From Anisodus tanguticus (lineage: Eukaryota; Streptophyta; Magnoliopsida; Solanales; Solanaceae): a stretch of 64,000 nt of DNA. The position numbers and the translations under genes were made by a program. Position 1 is the stretch's first letter. Each line of letters opens with the position of its first letter. Positions 1-9,127 of this stretch are shown here, piece by piece. Below the pieces are notes generated by a model. The model saw only the letters and a list, made by a program, of their open reading frames with translations, was not told the origin of the DNA and did not search any database. Location: contig CM067559.1 of NCBI GenBank assembly GCA_034509755.1, positions 17,652,501 to 17,716,500 on the forward strand, in the 5' to 3' direction.

Positions 1-48
1 AAAAGTGCTTTCCTAATTAAAGGGAAAAGTGCTTTCCTAATTAAAGGG
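1..48. repeat. Short direct repeat at each unit start (2 x 24 bp)
   Basis: Two adjacent 24-bp copies open the unit, each reading aaaagtgctttcc followed by an AATTAAAGGG-type end. The pair recurs at every unit start. In units 5-8 the second copy carries two substitutions (gtgatttcctactta), and at the array edge (61762 and 62026 regions) it reads gtgttttgctaatta. These variants are useful for classifying copies. Confidence 0.85.
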
Positions 49-311
49 AAAACATAGACAAATCTAGTCATTTTTAATGGTTTTATTTATCCAAACGTAC
101 GTACTATCTTTGACTCAGTTCCATGTATATATACGCAGTTGAATTTTAAAAAATACGTAAAAAAAATATAACAATATATGACAAATCGCACCAACACGAA
201 CCTAATTACTCTAAAAAATTAAAATTAAAAAGAAAATTATAATGACTTCTTAATCCTTGTTGCATACCAATTTACAAAGCAAGTATGTTTACAAAGGCAA
301 GGGTTAGAACA

Positions 312-517
312 CTAGCCACCTTGCCCTTCATCTTCACGTTTTGCCAATAATGGCATACTGCTATTGTACGTCGTGATCACCGGTTTTGCTTGTCCAATTC
401 GGGCAAGAGCATTAATGAATCTTTCCCTTTCTCGCAATAGGTTGACCATGCCACTACCACCCCACCGCAGAGGTGAGGTTGTCCCTCTCAGTGCTTTATC
501 TGTGCGGTTTTTTTATT
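312..517 (-). other. Unrecognised minus-strand open frame, repeated in every unit
   Basis: Reading leftward, about 68 codons are open and end at a TAG at 314-312. The C-terminal part contains the segments MVNLLRERER, NALARIGQAKPV and MPLLAKREDEGQGG. Between units the substitutions keep the frame (V/F, A/E and silent L/L changes), unlike most of the unit. The counterpart in unit 6 (38910-39206) looks longer only because a CTG is read as CG there. I do not recognise the protein. There is no good upstream start, so it could be the last exon or a relic of a captured gene. It has no visible relation to polygalacturonase. Confidence 0.3.
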
Positions 518-646
518 TCTCTTGTCTCATTTGATATTGAATACTTTATGGTGACTGGTCGAGAACTTTTGGGAGGGAATTCCCCCCCTCCCCCATTCCG
601 TCCTCCCACACCGATATGAGCTGTGATTCCTAGGGTTTTGTTGTTC

Positions 647-654
647 TATAAATA
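647..654 (+). promoter_or_regulatory. Second TATA-like box, upstream of the gene promoter
   Basis: TATAAATA followed by GAGACTATG lies about 760 bases upstream of the gene start. It is present in units 1-6, but reads TGTAAATA in unit 8 and CGTAAATA in unit 7. It is a good plant TATA consensus with no evident gene behind it. It may be the promoter of a degraded retroelement or of a non-coding transcript; no use is demonstrated. Confidence 0.3.
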
Positions 655-1292
655 GAGACTATGTCTTGCGAAGTAGGCTTGCATATTTTCATAAAATAAG
701 GAGCGGTGCAAATATTAAAGACCAGTGCGTGTGAAGGATAATCCGTGTAAAGAATGAAATTACACTGATTATGTTGTTGTTGTACAGTCGAGATATTAGC
801 ATGAATGTGTACTTGAACTATTAAATTATCACTATTCCAAGGGTACGAGGCTATATAACTTGAAGAAAATTAACAACTACAAGTAGATAATTTGCTGGCT
901 AGCTAGTAAATATTCCCTAAGTTGCAAAAATAAACTACTAGAATCTCTGTCTATTACAATCTTCTTCCCTTTTTAATTTTTTTTCCAAAATGGCTGATGA
1001 GTTATGAAATTCAAAGCAATGGCTAGGATAAACATTTTAGAACTGCAAGAGCTTCTAATTAACTTGCTTTAGCTAAATGGTACTGTTGGAATTTTCAACA
1101 CAACCTAATTATTTGTATTTGCATCTTACTCCGATAGAGAAGCTGCTCCATAGAAGATTAACTAATGTTTACTATCTATTGGTTTTTGCATAAGAACAAG
1201 TCATTAGGCTGAAAAATCAAAGGTAAAATGAACCACCAAAATCCCGAATGAGCCTGTAGAAATTTAATGGTCTTAATTCATCATAATGACAC
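655..1292. other. Upstream region of the gene, no further gene seen
   Basis: AT-rich DNA between the second TATA-like box and the gene promoter. It contains no convincing open frame on either strand and is well conserved between units. Notably, most CAG and CTG trinucleotides here do not vary between units, whereas those in the gene do. Confidence 0.5.
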
Positions 1293-1300
1293 TATAAAAG
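1293..1300 (+). promoter_or_regulatory. TATA box of polygalacturonase copy 1
   Basis: TATAAAAG lies 113 bases before the start codon, which fits a transcription start near 1325 and a leader of about 90 bases. Confidence 0.7.
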
Positions 1301-1412
1301 GGCTTCAACCTTCACTTACCATTTCAAAACGAAAATAAAAACAAACACAATAACCCAATAAAATAAAAACACATAAGAAGAATATAAAAAGGGGAAAAAT
1401 TAAAAGAAGAAA

Positions 1413-4400
1413 ATGGAATTAAATATCAAGGCATCATTTGCATTTCTATTGCTATTTTTAGCAAGACTTAGTGACGCTCGACACCAGCGGCCGGCCGCCT
1501 TTGATATTACCAAATATGGCGCATCAAGTAATGGAGATATCAAGTAAGGTATGTAAATCATGCATTTTCCTTGGTAACTCTCGCTAACGATTTTCACGTG
1601 CATTATAGGAGAACCAAAATTTAGAGTTAAGGGGTTCGAACGGATAATAACAATGACATCTTACTATATTAAGAAATAATTTAATTTTAAATTTTTTTAT
1701 TTATCCTTAATGACATATTTTTCTAACCACGTAAATCTTATGGTACGTTTAAGACATAAGCTTCAAAATTCTTTTTTTTTCTTTCTTAAATTTCATGTTC
1801 AATCGAACATCCTCCGCATAAATTGAAATGGGTTGAGGAAGAAAGTCGAGACGTTCAAAAAGAGAGTTATGACATTTCTAGGAGTAAAATACGGCCCTAT
1901 TGATTTATCTTTATGCTTAGCACAAAACAATCTTGTTTTGAGTGAAAAGGAGAGCAGTGACTCGCCGAGGAAGTATATACTTATATTCTTAAATTATTAT
2001 GCATATATATAGTCGTTCAAGTTGAAAATAATGAGTTTTATGAAATAAGAAACAAGGAAGGAATTTACTCTAGAATTCAAGCTTTTAGCAGTACTGTTCA
2101 CATAAGATTTATCATACTAATACCAGTACGTTAGCTATCCACCAGACCTGTACTATAGCTCAAGAAACGCCATAACGCCTATCCACGGCTGCGGCTGGAC
2201 GAGCAGGTGTACGGTCATCTTTAAGGATAGCCTACCCAAGTATTATTATTACTAACAGTGATATGAACTGCTTAGAACTTGAATCTAAAACATTACTTAT
2301 TCAATTCATATTCTCAGAGCATTCTTAGACTTTTTCTCTTATTTTGTTGAAACAAAATGTATAGGCACTGTTGGATGCTTTTAAAGAGGCATGTGCATCA
2401 ACAAGCCCAAGTACAATAGTGATACCAAAAGGCACATTTGAAATGGCTCAAGTAAAACTACAAGGTCCATGCAAGGCACCTCTTGAGCTTCAAGTCCAAG
2501 CCACATTGAAAGCTAATGCAGATCCTAAACAACTCAAATACGATATTGAATGGTTAACTCGTTAATTATATTGATCGTTTCACACTCTCGGTGGTGGTAT
2601 TTTTGATGGCCAAGGTAAAGCAAAACTGGTCTCAAAATAATTGCAAGGATTCCAAAAGTTGTGGCAATCTTCCCAACGTAAGTTACATTTGCATTCCTTT
2701 ATTTGTTTTCATGGTTTTTTTTTTAACCCTCATTTATATATATATATATATATATTGATGATGCAGTAATACCAATTTCACATTATCATTGCAATTAACC
2801 CGTCGTACAAGATTATTTGTTTCATTTTTCAGGTTACTAATTCCATCTATTACGGTATTTTTTATTATATTTTAATTGACCCGATACTATAATAAACTTT
2901 TACAATGTCGGTATATAAAAGTCACTTCAAGGATTTAAGTTATACATATTAAAATAGTAAGGATGTTTTTTCACTATCAATATAGTTTGAGTTGTGATAG
3001 CAGTGTTCGTTATCCTTGTTGTTATGTTACAAGTAAATGCTTGTATAGAATTTCACATGTAATTACTCTATCCATTCCAATTTATTTATCACACTTTCTC
3101 ATACTTCCTTATTTAGAAATAATTTAACTTTATTTTACACTTAATCGATGTTTTGTATATAATTTGTTAAGTTTCAAAAGTCTTTTTTCCCCTTAAACCG
3201 TGTGCCCGTCAAACATGATTGGAACGGAAGGAGCATCTTATAAGTGACCGTATTTATTTTGTAGAACGTAAGTGCATATACAACTCAAACTTATGTATAA
3301 ATATTGTGCTCATTGACATATATCTTAACTTTGGGACAGAATTTGAGCTTCAACTTCTTACAAATTCTACAATCCAAGACATAACTTCACAAGACAAAGC
3401 AAACTATTCCATGTTAACGTGAACGGTTGTAGGAACTTGACATTCATCCGAGTTAACATCACTGCTCCGCCAGAAAGCATCAACACCGATGGCATCCACG
3501 TGGCGCGATCGAGCAATGTGAACATCACAGATTGTGTCATTGGCACAGGAGATGACTGCATTTCTATAGGTGATGAATTGGAGCAGCTTCATATCACTAG
3601 GGTTACTTGTGGACCTGGCCATGGTATTAGTGTTGGAAGCCTTGGAAAGACTCCTGGTGAAAAGCCTGTGGTGGGAGTTTATGTGAAGAATTGCACATTT
3701 ATTAATACTGATAATGGTGTTAGGGTGAAGACATGGCCAGCTTCTCATCAAGGTGTTGTCACTGATTTGCACTATGAAGATATCATCGTGCAAAATGTTA
3801 CCAACCCTATTGTCATTGATCAAGTCTATTGCCCATACAATCAATGCAACAAAGATGTAAGTACTCATATAGTCATATTCACTTATTATTATGCATGCAG
3901 TAACTTACACTTATCTTTTAAATGACATGATAGTGTAAAACTTCATTTACACGGTTAGTCAGGGGAAGAGCTGCAACCCACAAAGAGTGGTCAGTTAAAC
4001 CCCCTTCGCCGAAAAATTATATTCCCTCGCTCCATGTTGCTTGACACTATTTCCTTATCAGTCGATCAGTTGCAGAAAGAATGGAACATTCTTATATTTT
4101 CTTAATTAAATGTTTTTATAATCATACAAATGTTATGACATGTTTAATTAATACCACCAATGTCAAAAGTTCTACCGTCACACAAAATGTTATGACATAT
4201 TTAAACCATTTCAAAAGTCTTTTTTATTAAACTTTATGTCAAGACAAACTATGATAACTCAAAATGAAACGGAGGAAGTACTATGCATATAGGTCAAATA
4301 TTAGTACTTTGAAAATAAGTTCTAGGTTAATTATTTTTGTACCTTTGCGCTTGCCATCACAAGTGAAGATAAGCAAAGTGAGTATAAAGAACGTAAGGGG

Positions 4401-4594
4401 TACATCAAGAACACAAGATGCAAAGGTCGCTATTGTGCAAGAAAGGAGTACCATGTGAAGGAGTGGAAATTGGAGACATAGACATTGCCTACAATGGAAA
4501 GGAAGGACCAGCTAAGTCGAGGTGTGAGAATGTCAAGCCAACCTTCGTAGGGAAGCAAAATCCACCTGTTTGTGCTGGAGCTCAGTCTGCTTGA
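1413..4594 (+). CDS. Exopolygalacturonase (GH28), tandem copy 1, frame broken as written
   Basis: Exons are 1413-1548, 2365-2677, 3340-3856 and 4351-4594. The product would be a secreted pectin-degrading enzyme, as described under copy 3. The lesions are unusually many. Exon 1 is five bases short, with a damaged stretch after the signal peptide, and ends in an in-frame TAA because ATCAGTAAG reads ATCAAGTAAG. Exon 2 has three indels (net +1) around 2560-2625. Exon 3 loses a base near 3356 and gains two near 3396, but is open from 3419 onward with every catalytic motif present. The exon 4 acceptor reads GCGC instead of GCAG, and exon 4 is +1 near 4423. The C-terminus GAQSA is canonical. Nearly all lesions sit on CAG or CTG, so error in the assembly is as likely as real decay. 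Confidence 0.85.
2735..2756. repeat. AT microsatellite in intron 2
   Basis: A run of alternating TA dinucleotides lies 58 bases after the exon 2 donor. Its length varies between units and is clearly shorter in units 6-8. Confidence 0.8.
3066..3234. mobile_element. Stowaway-like MITE in intron 2
   Basis: About 170 bases run from CTCTATCCATTCCAATTTAT to a roughly inverted end, GATTGGAACGGAAGGAGCAT, preceded by TA. This is the terminal consensus of Stowaway (Mariner-type) MITEs common in Solanaceae introns. Other copies: 10793-10962, 18507-18677, 26230-26400, 33954-34124, 41660-41829, 49379-49549 and 57088-57258. The termini are degenerate and there is no coding capacity. Confidence 0.55.
4022..4278. 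mobile_element. Stowaway-like MITE in intron 3
   Basis: The left end TTCCCTC(A)GTTCCATGTTG mirrors the right end CAAAATGAAACGGAGGAAG, with TA on both sides as a target-site duplication. Length is about 257 bases. Other copies: 11748-12005, 19462-19719, 27190-27447, 34916-35171, 42618-42875, 50339-50596 and 58045-58302. It ends only about 72 bases before the exon 4 acceptor. Confidence 0.65.
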
Positions 4595-5100
4595 GCTTTA
4601 CTAATTTATTGTAGTTCCTAAGTCTTGTGCTTATTTTAGTAACTTTTTTTTTTTGAAGATGTGAGAATCTACCAGTTTACATTGGTCCTGCTCAATCTAT
4701 TTGAGCTTTATAGCTTCTATGTTTTTTTTTTCTTCTTTAGAATTCTACAGTTTTTTTTTTTTTTTTTTTTGGATATCCTCATTGAAAGAGGAAATGTGCA
4801 CGTAAGATGTGCACAATATTCAAAGTGTAAAAATACACATGAATAAGTAATAGGAAATCCTCATGGCCAGAGATTTTTGAACACGATATTTGGATTGGGA
4901 TCTACTAGCTTCCATAGGCCTCTTAAATTTATTTATAAATTTTATTTAGATATACCAGCTATATTATGTTTTAACTGAATACTTAAACATATTATAAATA
5001 TATTATTCCTATTAAATGGAAAGACACTTTTGATTTAAATTTTGAATAAGTTTTTACATGTGTTTTTAAATGCTTATTAGGTAAATAAGTTAAATCACTT
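4595..5100. other. 3' region of the gene, no further gene seen
   Basis: The presumed 3' untranslated region includes two T-runs whose length varies between units (near 4647 and 4752). A weak second copy of the stop-codon region lies at 4691-4710 (ctcaatctatttgagcttta against ctcagtctgcttgagcttta). I see no clear AATAAA signal close to the stop. Confidence 0.4.
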
Positions 5101-5316
5101 TCAAGTTTTTATTTACTTATTTGAGTCAAGTAATTTATGGCATGCACGTTTGCGACATGTCAACTACAAAATCATGAAAAAATGATCAACTTCAAAGTAT
5201 TGTCTAACTTTCAAGCTTCGTTTACTTACTTGAATCAAATAGTTTATGACAGCACGTTTGCGACATATCAATTACAAAATTATGCAAAAAATACTTGAAA
5301 GTATTGCCTAAATTTG
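5101..5316. repeat. Imperfect direct tandem duplication of about 108 bp
   Basis: Two successive versions of one segment are visible, each with a TTTACTTA...TTGA(G/A)TCAA start, a CACGTTTGCGACAT core, and an AAAGTATTG(T/C)CTAA end. The division lies near 5211. The short open frames seen here in some units (for example 20571-20774) are by-products of this duplication. Confidence 0.7.
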
Positions 5317-5514
5317 AAAATAGTATTTCAAAATGTTAAGTATGTGTTGAATCAAAGTATGTTAAACATCCTTATAAGTCAGCTTGAAAGGAATTTCAAT
5401 TGTTTAGACCGATATTGTGTGATATAAAATCAATACTATCTCGTCGTGGAAATTAGTATTTTATAACATTTATTGATGATAACACTGAACATTGTTATAT
5501 TTACTTACTTAGTA

Positions 5515-5766
5515 CTTCCTTGTGTCAATCTATATGAGGGGGTTTGGCGTACCAGGGTCAAAACAATTAATCTTTGACTCAATTTTAAACATAGATTCTT
5601 CAAATATTTTATAATAAAATTTACATATTTGAAAACTACATAATATAACATATGCATAATTAATAATTCATAATATATGAAAAGAGTTGAAAAAAATTAT
5701 AGTCAAAGAAAAAGCTATTTGACTCCTCAAACAATAACACATTCATATAAATTGAGATAAAGGGAG
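5515..5766. mobile_element. Stowaway-like MITE downstream of the gene
   Basis: The left end CTTCCTTGTGTCAATCTATA pairs with the right end TATAAATTGAGATAAAGGGAG, and TA lies on both sides. Length is about 252 bases. Other copies: 13240-13491, 20951-21202, 28679-28930, 36404-36655, 44109-44360, 51822-52073 and 59535-59786. Open frames inside it (for example in unit 6) are not genes. Confidence 0.7.
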
Positions 5767-5929
5767 TAGTGAAGACGAAGTAATTGATATATGCGAGCAA
5801 TACAAAATTAAGTTGAAACACAATTTAACCAGAAGATCAAGATTATAAGAAGTGATTCTGGGAACGGATACGATAAATTGAATCAAATCTACCTAGATGA
5901 GATAGGGGAGGGCTATTTTTACTGATAAT

Positions 5930-6237
5930 AATGGGGTCTCATCTGAAAGAAATAAACCCCTTGATTATTTTCATTAATTGAATAGGTATATATACAAGAT
6001 ACAAAATAGGAGAATCCTATTCCTATTCTATTCCTAAAATCTTATTCTACCATAATTCTAACTCTACAATTATGGTGGTGTATATTCCTAATTAAGGTAA
6101 CAAATACATTACAATATACTACACATATATTTTCCTAATATACAATATTCTTGTCTATTTACTATGTACAAACCGAGAGCCTAATTATAGGCTGAATTCG
6201 AGACCGCACAATTATGGGCGTAATCCGAGACCTTTCC
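5930..6237 (-). mobile_element. Possible LTR-retroelement remnant in reverse orientation
   Basis: Repetitive CTATTCC-type sequence and a TATATATAC motif at its left side, read in reverse, resemble the promoter part of a Copia-type LTR. Near 6190-6232 a short motif (gcacaattatgggc and gagacc) is repeated. No internal retroelement genes accompany it. This identification rests on general appearance only. Confidence 0.25.
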
Positions 6238-6280
6238 ATAAGGCAATATACACATGTATATTGTGTGTATATTGCCTTAT
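6238..6280. other. Perfect 16-bp-arm hairpin beside the LINE end
   Basis: The arm ATAAGGCAATATACAC at 6238-6253 and its exact complement at 6265-6280 flank an 11-base loop. The hairpin recurs in all units. In units 6 and 7 the right arm has one mismatch (gtgtgtattg), which is absent again in unit 8. It lies right at the stop of the antisense reverse-transcriptase frame. Confidence 0.75.
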
Positions 6281-7460
6281 TTAACACCATATGAGGTATC
6301 AACTTGGTGAGTCATATAGTTAGAAAGTAACTCCATGCACATAATGAATATATAAGGGGACATGGGACCACCCTCTCTTATTCCTCTGGTAGGAGAACCA
6401 TTAACAAGGATAACAATTTTGCTGGTAGTAATGCAATTCATAATTAAGGTTGTTATAATAGGGGAAATTTAAAAGAAATGAAGGGTTCTTTTGATGAAGG
6501 ACCACTCAATTCTGTCAAAAGCTTTTTCAAGGTTCGATTTTAATAATACACTACCTTTAGAATCCTTACTATGGTTTAGATAGTGCATAACTTCTTGGAC
6601 AATGATGGCATTATCATAAGTTATTCTTCCTTTGAGGAAGCTAGTTTGGAATGGATCAATCAAGGAAGTAAGAAAAGGTTTTAGTCAATTAACAATAATA
6701 ACCTTTTTCTCTAAAGATATTGATAGAGTCCATAAGGTTGTTGTTATCCCAGCAATGCTGCACTAAATTAGGAAATTCAGGGTGAGTGCACCAAAATCTT
6801 TCTAGCCTAAAGGGTCTATTAGGTTGTCTAGAATAACTATTAGAAAGCTTAATGGAGAGGGTTGTGATCAGAATGGGATTTAGGGAGGTGAGTAATAGAG
6901 GCATTGGGGTAGAGTTGGAGCCAATTATCATTGGAAAAACACCTATCTAATCTTTTAAAAATTAAACCCTTACTCAGGTGTCTATGATTAGACCAAGTGT
7001 ATTTAGGGCCTTTAAACCCTAGATCAATGGGATTACAAGTATTTATACAATACCAAAACCTAGAGCTTCTATTTCTATGGATATTATTTCCCCCCCCCCC
7101 CCCCCCCCCCCACTCCCCAAAATTTATCACTTTGGGTCAACATTTCATTAAACTCTCCCGCCGCTGACTCTTTGTGATAGAGTAAATATCTTCTAGACTA
7201 GACCACAAAATATTTCTAAGTTGAGCATTAGGGCTAGCATAGATAGTAGAAAAAAACATCAAGTATGGTGATTAGGAAGTACCTTGATCATGGCATGAAT
7301 TTTCTGGTCAGATTTCCTAAGACAAGTAACAGTATGCTAGTTTTAAAGCCACATCAGCACACTGCCCGCAGATCTACCCTGAGCTGACACTTCAATGTAG
7401 TCATCAAAACAAAACTCATTCTTAAGATCTAGATGGCAACTCATCCTAGTTTCTAAAATC
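6277..7460 (-). mobile_element. Truncated L1-type LINE ORF2 fragment, unit 1
   Basis: On the minus strand, from 7460 downward, the frames read an endonuclease part (LETRMSCHLDLK, then GFKGPKYTWSNHR and a SHSDHNPL motif typical of the endonuclease/exonuclease/phosphatase fold). Next comes a reverse-transcriptase part (FQTSFLKGR, LEKAFDRIEWSFI, GSPTRGIREGGPMSPYIF). The middle of the endonuclease is interrupted by a 22-base poly-C run at 7090-7111, the linker between endonuclease and polymerase is deleted, and the frame ends before the YADD catalytic motif. It is an inactive fossil, antisense to the polygalacturonase. It predates the amplification because all eight units share the same breakpoints. 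Confidence 0.85.
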
Positions 7461-7473
7461 AATTTTTTTTTGT

Positions 7474-7488
7474 GGGTGGGTGGGTGGG
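7474..7488 (+). other. G-quadruplex motif in each unit
   Basis: Four GGG runs separated by single T bases follow a T-run and precede further G-rich sequence. Loops of one base are the most stable class of parallel G-quadruplex. Other copies: 15199-15213, 22910-22924, 30639-30653, 38353-38367, 46068-46082, 53773-53787, and a five-run version at 61488-61506. It is located about 230 bases before each unit junction. Confidence 0.75.
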
Positions 7489-9008
7489 CGGTTGCGGGGT
7501 GGATGGGGGTGTATAGGATGGTCGGGTGGTTGAGCGGTGGTGAGGTAGTTGGTTGAATGTTACTTGGCGACTTGTTTGTTCTACTTTTCTTAGGAAAGTC
7601 AGTTTCCTCCTTTTTGAAAAACTTGTTATCCTAAATAAAATATTTTTCAAATTTTTTGACCAAACGAACATGAGAAAATTAAAAATGTTTTCCTCCATAC
7701 CAACACACCCTTAAAGGAAAAAGTGCTTTCCTAATTAAAGGGAAAAGTGCTTTCCTAATTAAAGGGAAAACATAGACAAATCTAGTCATTTTTAATGGTT
7801 TTATTTATCCAAACGTACGTACTATCTTTGACTCAGTTCCATGTATATATACGCAGTTGAATTTTAAAAAATACGTAAAAAAAATATAACAATATATGAC
7901 AAATCGCACCAACACGAACCTAATTACTCTAAAAAATTAAAATTAAAAAGAAAATTATAATGACTTCTTAATCCTTGTTGCATACCAATTTACAAAGCAA
8001 GTATGTTTACAAAGGCAAGGGTTAGAACACTAGCCACCTTGCCCTTCATCTTCACGTTTTTCCAACAATGGCATACTGCTATTGTACGTCGTGGTCACCG
8101 GTTTTGCTTGTCCAATTCGGGCAAGAGCATTAATGAATCTTTCCCTTTCTCGCAATAGGTTGACCATGCCACTACCACCCCACCGCAGAGGTGAGGTTGT
8201 CCCTCTCTGCTTTATCGTGCGGTTTTTTTATTTCTCTTGTCTCATTTGATATTGAATACTTTATGGTGACTGGTCGAGAACTTTTGGGAGGGAATTCCCC
8301 CCCTCCCCCATTCCGTCCTCCCACACCGATATGAGCTGTGATTCCTAGGGTTTTGTTGTTCTATAAATAGAGACTATGTCTTGCGAAGTAGGCTTGCATA
8401 TTTTCATAAAATAAGGAGCGGTGCAAATATTAAAGACCAGTGCGTGTGAAGGATAATCCGTGTAAAGAATGAAATTACACCGATTATGTTGTTGTTGTAC
8501 AGTCGAGATATTAGCATGAATGTGTACTTGAACTATTAAATTATCACTATTCCAAGGGTACGAGGCTATATAACTTGAAGAAAATTAACAACTACTAGTA
8601 GATAATTTGCTGGCTAGCTAGTAAATATTCCCTAAGTTGCAAAAATAAACTACTAGAATCTCTGTCTATTACAATCTTCTTCCCTTTTTAATTTTTTTTT
8701 CCAAAATGGCTGATGAGTTATGAAATTCAAAGCAATGGCTAGGATAAACATTTTAGAACTGCAAGAGCTTCTAATTAACTTGCTTTAGCTAAATGGTACT
8801 GTTGGAATTTTCAACACAACCTAATTATTTGTATTTGCATCTTACTCCGATAGAGAAGCTGCTCCATAGAAGATTAACTAATGTTTACTATCTATTGGTT
8901 TTTGCATAAGAACAAGTCATTAGGCTGAAAAATCAAAGGTAAAATGAACCACCAAAATCCCGAATGAGCCTGTAGAAATTTAATGGTCTTAATTCATCAT
9001 AATGACAC

Positions 9009-9016
9009 TATAAAAG
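9009..9016 (+). promoter_or_regulatory. TATA box of polygalacturonase copy 2
   Basis: TATAAAAG lies 112 bases before the start codon at 9128. Confidence 0.7.
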
Positions 9017-9127
9017 GGCTTCAACCTTCACTTACCATTTCAAAACGAAAATAAAAACAAACACAATAACCCAATAAAATAAAACACATAAGAAGAATAT
9101 AAAAAGGGGAAAAATTAAAAGAAGAAA

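Noticed and set aside
2832..2860. Apparent acceptor TTTTTCAG followed by a TACTAAT branch-like motif in intron 2
   Set aside because: The following sequence has no frame that matches family 28. Joining exon 2 directly to the later AATTTGAGC acceptor gives an uninterrupted family match, so this is a decoy.
3404..3868. Antisense open frame of 154 codons opposite exon 3 (also in units 2, 5, 8 and shorter in others)
   Set aside because: It is the exact shadow of the polygalacturonase third exon; its openness follows from the codon use of the sense strand and it has no recognisable domain.
5101..5316. Possible CRISPR-like or satellite repeat
   Set aside because: There are only two imperfect copies without regular spacers, in a plant genome; an ordinary local duplication explains it.
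7459..7698. Minus-strand 79-codon frame with Pro/Thr-rich end at each unit junction
   Set aside because: The proline-rich part is merely the translation of the GGGT repeat and adjacent G-rich DNA. The N-terminal part is AT-rich low-complexity sequence, and there is no LINE or other protein similarity.
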